A DNA stretch of 64,000 nt from Isoetes taiwanensis (lineage: Eukaryota > Streptophyta > Lycopodiopsida > Isoetales > Isoetaceae): contig JAJEKV010000285.1 in the NCBI GenBank assembly GCA_021234155.1, forward strand, positions 312,001-376,000. The letters are read 5' to 3'. A model generated the notes under the pieces. The model saw only the letters and a list, made by a program, of their open reading frames with translations, was not told the DNA's origin and did no database searches. Of the stretch, positions 29,260-40,613 are shown piece by piece (position 1 is the stretch's first letter; every line of letters starts with the position of its first letter). The translations under genes and the position numbers were made by a program.

Positions 29260-30115
29260 GCAAGTGGCATACATCTTCAAGCTTGAGATTAGTGAGCCGG
29301 AATCAGAAGGAAGCAAGGAAGACAACGCGCTCAGCAAGTTGCCGAAGCAAGTATCTCAGCTAATCGCGGAGTTCCATGATCTCTTTCCAGATGAGATCAA
29401 GCAGCTCCCTCCTTATAGGGGAGTCGAGTGCGAGATAGCACTCGAACCAGGAACAAAGCCAACAAGCAAGGCTCCATATAGAATGACAACACAGGAGTTG
29501 TCGGAGCTGAAGAAGCAGTTGCAGGAGCTGCTCGACCTAGGTTTCATTAGACCTAGTGTCTCGCCGTTTGGAGCGCCCATTCTTTTTGTCAAGAAGAAGG
29601 ATGGATCTTTGAGAATGTGCATAGACTATAGACAGTTGAATAAGCACACCATTAAGAACAAGTATGCGCTCCCAAGATCAGACGACTTGATGGATCAGCT
29701 CCAAGGGGCAAAGATCTTCTCCAAAATCGACTTAAGGTCAGGATATCATCAGATCAGGATAAAGGAAGAAGATATCCATAAGACCGCCTTCGAATTGGGT
29801 ATGGGCATTATGAGTTCACGGTAATGCCTTCGCTTATCAAATGCCCCCCCAAGCGTTCATGAGGCTCATGAACGATATCTTCAGGGAGTTCCTGGACACC
29901 TTTGTGATTGTTTTCTTTGACGACATTTTGGTGTATAGCAGATCCCTTGAAGAGCACGTACAACACTTGAGAAGAGTGCTAGAGAAGTTGAAGAGGCACG
30001 GTTATGCGCCAAGTTGTCCGAAGTGCCACCGCAGCGGAAAAAGTGGAGTATCTAGGTCATGTGATCTCGCCAGAAGGCATCTCAATGTAGACCCGCCAAG
30101 ATTGAGGCCGCTCAT
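29260..30115 (+). pseudogene. pol: Reverse transcriptase domain (gypsy pol)
   Basis: The expected order of motifs is present: [13 protein letters not shown], the [20 protein letters not shown] block, [23 protein letters not shown] (motif A with catalytic D), then after a shift near 29,800 [15 protein letters not shown]-type motif B and FFDDILVYS (motif C, FFDD catalytic pair), [12 protein letters not shown]. Frames change near 29,800 and again after 30,000. Confidence 0.9.
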
Positions 30116-30299
30116 TCAAAGGGCGGCGCCAAGAATGTGCATGAAGTCGAAGTTTCCTCGGCCTAGCGGTGGTACTACGGGAAGTTCGTGGAAGAACTTT
30201 GCTAAGATAGCAGCCCCGCTAAACGACCGACGAGGGAGAGAAGGTGAAAGATTGGGTAGAGCATTGGCACAAGAAAGCCCAAAAGGGGTTTGAATTGTT

Positions 30300-30754
30300 G
30301 AAGGAAGCTTTAACAACAGCCCCGGGCCTTAACCCCCGCCGACCCGGGAGAAAGATAAGCTTGTAGCAACGGATGCAGTAAGATAGCTACAAAGGCTTAT
30401 GCAAGAAGAGCGCAGGGTAGTAGCATTATGATTCCCGTGAAGATGAACGACGCCGAGACGCTTACCCAACGACTCCATCGTGAGTTGCTTGCGGTTGTCG
30501 TGGCATTAAGAATATGGAGGCATTATCTCTTGGGAAGGAAGTTCCAATTGGATACCGACCATCAGAGCCTCCAATATGTATTCACGCAACCACACCTTAA
30601 TCTGAGGCAGCGGAGATGGATGGAGTTCCTCGAAGAATATGACTTTGATATAGTCTACAAGCCGGGGAAGCTCAATGTGGTAGCAGATGCGCTTTCAAGG
30701 CATCCCCTGACAACTAGAGTGCATTGCAATGCAATTTCGGCGCTCTCCAAATGA
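30300..30754 (+). pseudogene. pol: RNase H domain (gypsy pol)
   Basis: [21 protein letters not shown] and [12 protein letters not shown] are the standard plant gypsy RNase H motifs (the E and D of the active site), followed by [19 protein letters not shown] and [10 protein letters not shown]. The first strand with the DAS-type aspartate (30,360-30,430) is damaged. Confidence 0.88.
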
Positions 30755-31800
30755 CTTTGGTAAGAGGATTGAAGAGTCCTTGCCAACGGACGTGGATTTC
30801 AAGGAGATATGGGCAAGCCTTTCTAAGGAGGCTAGAACAGATAAAGAGCGGGAGGCCTTCAAGCATTATAAGAAGGAAGGCAACCTGTTATACCATAAGA
30901 ACAAGTTGTGCGTACCCGAATCATCAGGTGTAAGGAAGTTGATCCTCCACGACCGCTGACAACAGCCCAATAGCTGGCCATGCGGGATTCATGAAAACAT
31001 ATTTCAAAGTGCGCAGCAGCTATTATTGGCCAGGAATGAAGAAGCAAATAGCTCGCTACATCAAGGAATGTCAGCTATGCCAGCGGGCGAAGCGAGCGGC
31101 TTCAATTCCGGGGGCATTAGAGCCATTAGCGGTGCCAAACGCTAAGTGGGAGGTAATCAGCATGGATTTCATCACAGGACTCCCAAGAACAGCGAGAGGC
31201 AAGGATGCCTTAATGGTAGTGGTCGACAAGTTGTCGAAGATGGCACATTTTGTGCCTTGCGTAACCACGAATCTGACCATGGATACAAACAAAGCTCTTC
31301 ACCAAAGAGATCTTCGGGCTTCATGGCATGCCAAGGGAGATCATCTCCGACGAGGGATCCGGTTCATGAGCCTTTTTGGCAAGACCTCTTTGCGGCGATC
31401 CGCATCAAGCTATCCATGAGCACCTGACATATCATCCTCGACGGATGGCGGGGCGGAGAGCGGACCAACATGATTTTAGAGGACATGCTACGAAACTATG
31501 TCTCGAATAAGCAAAGTATGTGGGAAGAATTTATTCACTTGGTGGAGTTTGCATACAATAGCACCAAGCAGGAATCATCCCAAATGTCGCCGTTTATGAT
31601 CAATTACGCTATCGATTGTTTAACTCCGGACATTTGGCACAACCCCGTGTCAAAAGTGGAAGTTCATGCAGCGAGATGTTACCGATATGCAGCAGCTTGT
31701 AGAGGAAGTTCGTGGCTATCTGCTAGCAGCAAGAAGTCGTCAAAAGAGCATCGCCGACAAGCATCGAACAGTAAGAGAGTTCAAAGTTGGAGATGATGTT
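30755..31800 (+). pseudogene. pol: Integrase (gypsy pol)
   Basis: The H2C2 zinc-binding region is seen as ...VRKLILHD with FMKTYFKVRSSYYWPGM and CQLCQRAK, the first histidines lying in a damaged stretch near 30,955. The core has VISMDFITGLP (first D), HGMPREIISDEGS near 31,322-31,352 (second D) and a degenerate YHP...GQ-type region near 31,425-31,460 (third E), then LVEFAYNSTKQES. Chromodomain-proximal sequence follows. Several frame changes. Confidence 0.88.
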
Positions 31801-32263
31801 TGGCTCAAGATTAAGGTGAAGCAGGCGAAGCTCAGGATCGGCAATTGCAAGAAGCTTGCTCCAAGGTGGGCTGGACCTTTCAGAATAGTCGAGAAACTAG
31901 GCAATCAAGCCTACAGGCTAGACTTGCCAGCACACCTAAAGATTCATAAGGTCTTCCACGTGAGTTTGCTGAAGAGGCATACCCCAAATCCAGACGAAGT
32001 CTTGGATTCGCCAACGCTGTTGGAAATGACGGAGGAACAGCTGGAAATAGTTCCAGAATTGATTCTTGATAAAGCTTTCAAGAAAACGAGGAGATCGGGA
32101 ATTCCTCCGATTATTTGGTGAAGTGGAAACACTTACCAGTGGAAGACGCCACGTGGGTACTTAAGAAAGATTTAGTAAAGCAGTACCCACAGTTCATGGA
32201 GCAATGGGACGGCAAGGTCATCTCCGAAGAAATCGGCCCAGGCATGTCGATTTGTGTAGGTTA
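31800..32263 (+). pseudogene. Integrase C-terminus with chromodomain-like end
   Basis: LAPRWAGPFRIVEKLGNQAYRL and KIHKVFHVSLLKRH are the typical gypsy integrase C-terminal strands. After a shift at about 32,110 the frame reads YLVKWKHLPVEDATW and KKDLVKQYPQF, a chromodomain-like motif (YLVKWK...TW), ending at TAA 32,261-32,263. Chromodomains tether chromovirus integrases to marked chromatin, so this element would have two chromatin-related modules if the H3-like protein is active. Confidence 0.8.
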
Positions 32264-33138
32264 ATGCTTGTATAGTTAAGATTAATCTACGCATGCCACC
32301 TACGCTTAGTATGGGTCGCATGCGTTGTCACCGATGATGGGACCACTACGGTGATCTCTAGGTGGTGGTGTAATGTCAATGTAGCCATGACCGCTAAGCG
32401 TTCGCTTGGGCGAAAGTGGAAGGTAGATTAGAAAGTCTACTTCGTCCCACGGAAGTAGGCGACCTCGAGAGAAAGGAGGTCATTGAGGAATGCATTCATA
32501 GAAAAGCACCTTTAGCCCCATATATGCTTTGATAGGAGGAATCCATCCTTTCGCCCACGTAGAAGGATATCCTCCACGCCCGGGCAACTAGAGGTGTAGG
32601 CATGAGCGGCATATAGGCATGTAGGCGCCGCTCTGTCTCCGACCATAATGGAAGATTCACCCTCTTCCCACGTAGGAGATTAGCCATGCATCCATGTAGA
32701 TAGGTGGGGTGGTCACCATATAACCAAAAATTTTAATTAATAATTAAATGGTACTAACGTAGTGTCGACTGCAGCCAAGTGAGCGCCCGGGAGGGCAAGG
32801 AGGTCGAAGTTATAAGACTTGCAACACAAATTTTGTTGGAATGTGTTGCAAGGAATCAAGGGTACCTCGAACGTTAATTTTAAATTTTGATAAACTTAAT
32901 CGTAATGTTAAGTGAAGTTTGGAGTAACTGTTTAGTAATGTCATTGAATTGATAAGTTATTTCATAATATAATGATGTAATAATGTCATAAAAAATATAT
33001 TACCTTGAGGTAATTTTAATAAATGTGTAAGTATTATAGGAGATATCGTATGCATCGGGTTGATTGCGGGTTAGGAAGATTCCAAGGTGGGGAGAACCAC
33101 CATGCCGCGGGACAAAGATCATTTCAAGGTGGGGAGAA
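32264..33138 (+). other. Retrotransposon 3' untranslated region and polypurine tract
   Basis: No ORF is supported here. The stretch carries GC-rich sequence to 32,700, AT-rich sequence to 33,010 and a perfect-looking ATTACCTTGAGGTAAT palindrome near 33,000. The motif AAGGTGGGGAGAA occurs twice (33,084-33,096 and 33,126-33,138). The second directly precedes the 3' LTR and is the polypurine tract; the first looks like a duplicated copy. Confidence 0.75.
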
Positions 33139-34857
33139 TGTGACGTTCCAAAGACGAGATACGCTCCGGGGCGTATATTGTAATCGCCACGCCACGCGCA
33201 TTACACGCCACCCCGATTGACGCGGTAATAGCAACGTAGCCAAGTGGGTAGCCCCTAGGGGGCAACTTGCTAAGAATGTGCATTAGCATTAATGTGCACA
33301 TTTTCCAATGTACACATTAATGTGGGCACACATTTCCATGTGGCCACTTGATGCCAAGTGGGCCATACCCATAGGTGCAAAATAATGTGCACATTTTCCA
33401 ATGTACACATTCATTAATGTGCACACATTTCCATGTGAGCACATTTGGGTGCAACACATTTCCATGTGGGCACATTTGGCCACCTAGCCCTTAAAGGCAA
33501 GTGGGCCCATTTCCAATTATCCCACATGCCAAAAGGGATAATTGGAAACCCTAGCCACCCCTTGTCTATATAGGGGAAACCCTAACTAACCTAATTTTTC
33601 GATTTTAGGGCTTGTAACTCTGTTTGGCCGCCTCAATGACCAAAACCGCATCCCGCACTCGCTTGGGAGAATAGCATCCTTAGTTCCTCGAGATTCGAGC
33701 GTTTTGCCAGCAGGATGGTCGAGCTCAGTCGAGGAGCCCCTCAAGGATCAGGTATTTGCCAATTAGATAGTCTAAACCCTATTTTAGGCATTGAATCAAA
33801 AGAGGGTTTAGCCTATTAGATTGCCCATAGCAGCCCTCTAGAACTCTAGATAGCAGATTCTAACTAAAGAACCTAACTCTATGATATAGATTAGATCTTG
33901 TTCTTTAGTTCTTCCGTGATGTATATGGATGATGTATCTCTGCGGAACTCCTTGTATTGGGAAGGGGGTAGAGACCTAAAAGCTTTATAGTTGATGCTCC
34001 TAGAGTAGCCTCTAGCACACCGTAGATTCGGCTGCGGCACAAGAGCCACACCTGGTTGTGGGTGAAGGGGCCGGGACCGGCTTATAAGGAGGTTCATGTT
34101 TCGACTCTTGAAGCGACCCTCCGGGTGTGTAAAGACCCGCCGGGGTCACTTTCGACTAGGTCTAATGGCTTGCCCGCTGCGGGCGTGTGGGCAAGGCATG
34201 GGCTCGGACACCGTGAGGTGGTGAATATGACCTTCCATTGAGTTCAAGTCATCACGGCAAGTGGCCCTCTAGTCACCTTGAGTCAGCATGGAGATCTCTC
34301 GGAGGGAGGATCCCTACCGCCCATCGAACCGGGAGATGTAACCCGTGATATAGCCCCTTTGGCTACGATCCCCTGGCTACTCTGGCCAGTCCCAACACTT
34401 TTCAGCCTACTACCGCAAAGTGTGCACGTGGAGGGGCGGATGGAGTGGACAACCCTAGGCCATGTTCTTATGCCAGCCAAATCCATTGCCATGAATTCTC
34501 GGCCGCAATGAACTCGGAGACCCAAGCTTGTCGGCCATCCCTTTGAGTCCGAGCCCTGGGTAGGATTCCCCTATGTGATGTGCCTGATCTTTGTCTATGC
34601 AGATATGTGGAGGACCATCCTTCGTGATGGTCATATGATGTTGATGTATGTGCTACCGACATGTATGTTTACGCCCGCAGCCTAGGTAGGCCCCCGAGGG
34701 AGACTGGTGCAATGACCCTTCCACTCTTCCCACCGGAACCCGCTATGGTTGCGCAAAGTGTCATGTGGAGGGCCCTGTATTGGCACGGAGCTGGTATGGG
34801 GGATGAACTCCTGGTTGTATACGGTGAGGGCACCGTATACGAGTAGGGGACGTCACA
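33139..34857 (+). repeat. 3' LTR
   Basis: Starts TGTGACGTTCC right after the polypurine tract and ends GACGTCACA followed by ATAAT. It matches the 5' LTR throughout, with many small insertions and deletions, several at CTG/CAG sites. Confidence 0.95.
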
Positions 34858-34862
34858 ATAAT
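34858..34862. other. Target-site duplication ATAAT, right
   Basis: Exact match to 21,418-21,422. Confidence 0.95.
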
Positions 34863-37790
34863 TGGTAGACTCTGGATCTAGGATGGCATCTTCTTCTGTA
34901 AAGCCCAACCACGTTGGAGTTTCATCGTCTCCAGGCCGGACTAAAACGAACATACCTTTCGTAACATGTGCATGAGGATCAAACTCATCCATAGGTAACA
35001 CTAGACGCCCATCTGCTGGCCCACAATACGTAGGCAAAGGTCTTACAAGCACAGCGGCTTCATCGACCTCTGGAGTAAATGCAGCTTGTAGAGGTTCTTG
35101 CCTTGTACGCAACCAAAAGTTATCATTTTGAGGTCATCCTGGAGATACATCTTCCAAACACAAATGAATCTCGTTCCAGTAATCCATAGTTGCTTTGTAC
35201 TGTCGTGCAAACACACTATCTTCTTGATTTTTGCAGAAGGGATTCCATAATGCTATGTACGATGTCGTCGCCGGGCCGGGGAGATCTTTCAATGTCTTCC
35301 TTGGAGGGATATTTTTAGGCACCCCTGTTGGTAACGTTGGCTCACCATTTTCATCCTCCTTCCACATTCTTATTCCATTTTCTGGAATCCACTCTTTATG
35401 GGTTGGTCGCATCTTATATTGCATAATGGGCCATTTCCCATCCATTTTAAATCGGAATAGCAATGGGTCGGTATGGCCTGTTAGACGTTGGCCCTTATCA
35501 GGGATATATCCCTTGACAAAGCCTTTCCAATCTGGAACTTCATCCACAAAATATGGAACAGGAGACTTTGCATTGCACTTGCTAAACAAGTAAAGCAACT
35601 CAGGCAAAGTTAGAGCATCCGATGAACTCATTAACGTCGAAAAGTTCCCAAACAATGCATCAATATCGTCATGAGTGTGCCCAACCATCATGAAGCCAAT
35701 CTGAATCTCATCGAATACCTTAAGCCATGTCAAATAAGAGAGGTAGGAGAACACATATCTATTTTTATTTTGACCCGATGCATTATCCAATTATAAGTAG
35801 AGATTTCGAGGAAGAGGATTGAAGCCTTCTAAGTAGGCACCAGAAGATGAAGGCATCTTCTCTTGTGTCTGCGCTAGCTTATGCTGCAGTGGTTGAGTAT
35901 CTTTTAGGGCTTGCATCAATTTGCAATTTGTAGTTCTGCTTCCACACAGATCACCACACTTGTCTTCTTCCGGCAACTCAAGATAGTGTAGGATCCTAGA
36001 AAGTGATCCAACATGAAAGTTTGAGTCATCCTTCCAAAGATCAAGAGAGAAATGGCCATAAGCCCGTCCACCATGACCATGTGTCAATGCTCCTGTCAAG
36101 CTGCTCTTCAAGCGATCTCCTCTCCAAACAGACTTTGCGAGATGGTGACTTCTTGGTGTGAGTGTTTTGACCTGATCCATCTTATCCTGTATTATGCAAA
36201 GGTGACTTTCTGGTGAACGATGTGATAATGCACGCCAATGCCAATATTGACTCCTACAGGAACGTTGTTCCAACATATGTGCCCGCCGTTGAATTGAAAG
36301 GTTGTGCCTCTCCCTTGTATCTTTTGTTCTTTCCAATTTTCGCTTGATGACTACACATATGTTACACTTGGAGAATGTTTGTATTTTTTGCTATGCCGAC
36401 GTCGGGAAACTCTTTCTTCCAAATATTGTAAAAAGAGGGTAAGGTTACACTCTTTCCCCGCCAATTCTTCCACCGGGCACCCACTTCCTTATGTATGCTC
36501 TTCTTATTAAGGATAGAAGGAAGTTTTGCGAACATTCTCCCTTATATCATCCTTTCCTTTTTTTGCTTCTATGTGGAATGCTCTCCCGATTCTCACTAAT
36601 GAAGGTATCAAGCACACTTTCTCAGAGCTAGTGTCACGGATCTAGGCTTCTTAGAGCTCAGATACCATGTTCACCTTTTTCGACCTAACTCGAACCTCTT
36701 CCTCCAACTATAAAACGTAGGACCGAGCAACTCCTAAAGCCACGCCACATGCTAATTGGACAAAGACTCCACCTCCGGAGACTACTACTTTTCGCCCTCC
36801 GACTGCCCGTATAAGTTACACTCAACACATCAAAAACAAAGCGTAACCGCACCGCTTGATTGAGAATAAAATTCTTTTCTTAAGGCACATACTTGCTCTC
36901 GGCTCGGTTTTTTGACACATTCGTCCTTGCAAAGCATGTTGATTTTAGAGCACTCTTGATTGACTTAGAAGTGCATATCCTCTCCTCCTTGCTATCCCCC
37001 TTTGGTTCCCTCCTGACCCTCTTCACATATGTATATTTCCTTTTCCTCTTGAATTGCTTCTCAACATCAGCTTCCAAGCACTCAACTTCTAAGTCATCCT
37101 GTTCGAGAGCAGCTCGAGCTTGTAAATGTTGTGAACTGTCCTACCATCATGAAGCAAAACATCATGGGTCTCCCTGTGTTACTAGATCTGTTAGCTAGAG
37201 GCCTCTCAAAGACAAGCATGACATGACCTGATATTTTGGTTTCCCGTTGGATCTATTATGTTACCCACTGAAAGCCCGACCTTTGATTCACCCAAGAACT
37301 CATCATCTATAGCATCCTGAGGATCACTAAAAACTATATTCGCCTCCGAATACTTAGATCCAATGCAGGAGTGAAGAATGTAGCATGGCAAACCTAGCAG
37401 ATTTGTTCTGGAGTAGTAGACTGTCTCATCTTCAGGCTTAAACAACCTGAGACCAAGACGGGCAGCTAGATTCTCATGACCTCCAATCTCCTCTACTATC
37501 TCGTCTTCTTCATTTGTTGCTGTGTTGCTTGGTTCACCATAGTGACCAGTGAAACTGATGTCCGGCGGGCTACTGACAGATGGACTACTAGATGAATCCT
37601 CTTCTGAAGAGGGCAAATTGAGGGATCTCGAAGATGTATCTTCACTTGAGGGGCACTCAACATGTTTTACATCCCTCATAGGCCTACTGCTTCACCAATG
37701 TTATCTGCCCCTCCGCAGGGGACTGGAAGCTCCGTCGATGGGATCACGGACTCCATGACCTCAATTGCTACATTTAAAGGATCTATTTCC
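34863..37790 (-). pseudogene. DUF7869-type gene, N-terminal and central parts (disrupted)
   Basis: Reading leftward from about 37,790, the gene gives an acidic Ser-rich N-terminus (ESVIPSTELPVP; SSSPSVSSPPDISF) and a basic KRKRKYTYVKRVRREP segment near 37,000. A KEVGARWKNWRGK / SFYNIWKKEFPDVG exon follows near 36,480. The core from 36,340 to 35,134 contains HNLSIQRRAHML, YGHFSLDLWKDD, the conserved LDNASGQNKNRYVFSYL and GHTHDDIDALFGNF. These match my memory of DUF7869, a transposon-associated RNase-H-like family. A TAA (35,791) replaces the usual glutamine before LDNASG, consistent with one C-to-T change. The frame ends at the gypsy insertion after DPESTNY. Confidence 0.7.
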
Positions 37791-37939
37791 CTCCCATGAA
37801 GAGTGGTTCTATTCAAAATATGGCCCCGGGCAACAATTGTCCTTCCGACGAATAGGTTGTACAGGGGAAAATTGAACCTGTTTCAATCAAGCAAGGCGAC
37901 ACTTTTTAGAACATATGAATTAGACGAAAAATAAGTACT

Positions 37940-38150
37940 AAACAAGCAAAAATGGCGCCATTTAGTACAAAAGAATAAATTTTGGTGTAAATTTGGAGCT
38001 AAATGGCGCCATGGCGCCATTTAGCTCCAAATTTACATTTCGACCGTACACCATTTCAACCGAATTGCGCTATGGCGCCATTCAGACCAAAACCCCATTT
38101 TAGTGTATTTGGACCAGAATGGCGCCCTGGCGCCATTTGATCCAAGTGGG
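37940..38150. repeat. Cluster of four GGCGCC palindromes upstream of copy B
   Basis: Palindromes of the AAATGGCGCC...GGCGCCATTT family occur at 37,950-37,963, 38,001-38,022, 38,063-38,082 and 38,119-38,137. The second is the core of a perfect 52-bp palindrome (37,986-38,037; arms TGTAAATTTGGAGCT / AGCTCCAAATTTACA). They lie between the minus-strand DUF7869 gene and the plus-strand ParB-like gene, so the repeated segment probably extends left to at least here. Confidence 0.9.
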
Positions 38151-38504
38151 TGCCATGGGGCGATTTGGCTTAGCTCCATCACAAAATCTACACGAGGTGC
38201 CTATGTTATGCATTCTTGCTCCCATTGCTATATATGTGTCAATAAGAGCAGGCATGCATAAGATGGGCACCCCATGCCAACTTTGCAATTGAAACTAAGG
38301 TTCTTAGTGTCCTAGCAGTATGAATATCAGCATTTGAACACGTTATACACGGCAGCAATAGAACATAATTCCTACCAGAAATAGTTGACTTACTTGATAT
38401 TAGACAGATCCATAGTGGTATGTACTGGAGCAGTAGATAGAACAGGGAAAAAAAGATGATCCAAGCAGATGAATTCGCAGAGAACTGAGCGCTAAGAAGA
38501 AAGC

Positions 38505-38575
38505 GCCAAGAATCACCTGGGATTTCTGTGAGCGCCAATAATCACCTGGGATTTCTGTGAGCGCCAAGAAGCACG
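38505..38575. repeat. Short direct repeats with GAGCGCCAA
   Basis: TCACCTGGGATTTCTGTGAGCGCCAA occurs twice with a period of about 31 bases. The following 38,690-38,960 is a looser array of CAAATTT/GAATTTTA and GGCGGG motifs with no coding sign. Confidence 0.75.
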
Positions 38576-40613
38576 CATGCGCCTTGCAAAGTTTCTGCCT
38601 AGGCGCCTGAGAAAAGAAGCGCCTTATGGCGCGAAGGCCGGTGACGACAGCACCGAACCGGCGGTAACGTAAAAACGTCACAGCCGTGGCATGGTCGCTT
38701 TAAGTGGGAGCACGGCGACAAAGAGGGAGCTTTAAATGCAAAGTACAAATTTTAAAAGCGGACGATTCAAATTTGGACAGGTGGCAGTCAAATTTCAATT
38801 TACGGGCGGGAATTTTGAATTTTATGTCACTTGCACAGGTGGCAAGTTTTCGAATTACAGGCGGGATTTTTGAATTTTATGTTCAAATTTGGGCGGGCGG
38901 GCGGAAGAGCGGGAAATATTCGAATTTGAAAGTTCAAATTTGGGCAGGCATGGGCGCCTGAACCGCCACGGGCATGGGTGAGCATGGGCACCTAGACCGC
39001 CACGGGCATGGAGGCGGGCATGGGGCGGCCGGGCATGGGCGCTCAGGCCAAAGACGCGGGTCCCTAGTTGGCGCGTGAATACCGGCCAGGCCACCGGCCA
39101 AAGTTAGTTATGCCTCAATGTTTTTAGGAGGACCTCATTTGTTCTTCGTTTTTCGATCTTAGGCATAGCGCGCCCGGGCCTAGCCACCGGCGCCTGGCGC
39201 ATGGCGCCCTCGAGCAACTCTTTTCGGCCTCACGGTTTTAGTGTTTTGTGCGCCATTTCCCTGATTCGGCGCCTCACCTCTTCGTGCGGGACACCAATTC
39301 GGGCAAAAATCAAAGGCTTTCGAAATGGAAGTCGACGATTCGGAGCTCCTCAGTTGTGGAGGCGGTGGCTAGCACCACTTGCGGGTATGTAATCTACTTG
39401 CATTGACTTTGTTTGTTCTAAATGACCACCGCGCCATTTGATGTCTTAGTCTACTTTTAGGGTCTTGTTTTCGTAAATGGCCACCGCCATTTGGATGTCT
39501 TAGTCTACTTTAGGGTCTTGTTTTACGGTAAATGGCTTATGGGCCATTGGATGCCCGTTAGCTTACTTTTAGAGTCTTTGTTGTTGGCAAATGGCCATGG
39601 CCATTTGTATCCGAGTCATCCATAAACAATAATGGAAGCATTGCGATATGCATTAGGAGTAGAAGCAATCTACCAAGCAAAAAGCGCCGCCGGCCATTTG
39701 CTTGGTAGATTGCTTTTACCGGTTGCATTATTTAGTGCATTCTCCTACGATGGTGAAAGGTGCCTCCACCCGGTCCAGCTACTCTTCTTCAAACCATCTT
39801 CCTCGAATATTGCGAAGGGGCTCTGGGTGGGAGGCACCGCTAACAAACGCTAGTGGAAATGTGTTTATGCACGGATCGAGATGCAAATGGCCATGGGCCA
39901 TTTCATGAGTCCCGCCCATAAACACAAAGATTCACATATGTATTAGCAATGAGAAGCAATCTACCAACCAAATGGCGCCATCGCGCCATTTGCTTGGTAG
40001 ATTGCTTCTCATTGTGTGCGTTCTGTAGTGCACTCTCTCCTACGAGTCACAGATGCCTCTACCCAGTCAGAGAGACTCTCCTTCGAACCATCTTCCTCGA
40101 ATATTGCGAAGGGGAGGGCTGGGGTGGAGGCCTCTACTGCAACAAACGCAGGAAATGCAATCGAGCCGCTTCCATGTGTTTATGCACGGGACTCAAATGC
40201 AAATGGCGCCATGGCGCCATTTCATGAGTCCCGTGCATAAGCACAGAAGCACACATATGTATTAGCAACAAGAACCAATCTACCAACCAAATGGCACCGT
40301 CACGCCATTTGCTTGGTAGATTGCTTCTCATTGTGTTACGTTCGGTAGTGCACTACTGCGAGTCTCAGGTGCCTCGACCCAGTCAGAGCCACTCTCCTTC
40401 GAACCATCTTCCTCGAATATTGCGAAGGGGAGGGGCTCGGACTGGGTCGAGGCCTCTGCGAACAAACGCAGGGAAATGCAATAGAGCTGCTTCCATGTGC
40501 TTATGCACTGAACTCAGATACAAATGGCGCCATTTGCTTAGTCGTCTGGTCTGCCTGCTTGTTCCAACCAGAGTTATTGATGCCTCTTTGTTACTGATGC
40601 CTTTTTGTTGCAG

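Larger units (their letters stand above)
21423..34857 (+). mobile_element. Complete Ty3/gypsy LTR retrotransposon with histone H3-like ORF
   Basis: The element has two direct LTRs of about 1.70 and 1.72 kb and terminal TGTGACG...CGTCACA. It has an initiator-Met-like primer-binding site after the 5' LTR and a polypurine tract (AAGGTGGGGAGAA) before the 3' LTR. Its target duplication is exact. Gene order is gag, protease, reverse transcriptase, RNase H, integrase and a chromodomain-like end, which places it in Ty3/gypsy near the chromoviruses. The unusual part is 23,300-27,330: two additional cassettes upstream of gag, each with stem-loop pairs, a TATA box and an ORF, the first encoding an H3-fold protein. 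All frames are broken by shifts and stops. Confidence 0.93.
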
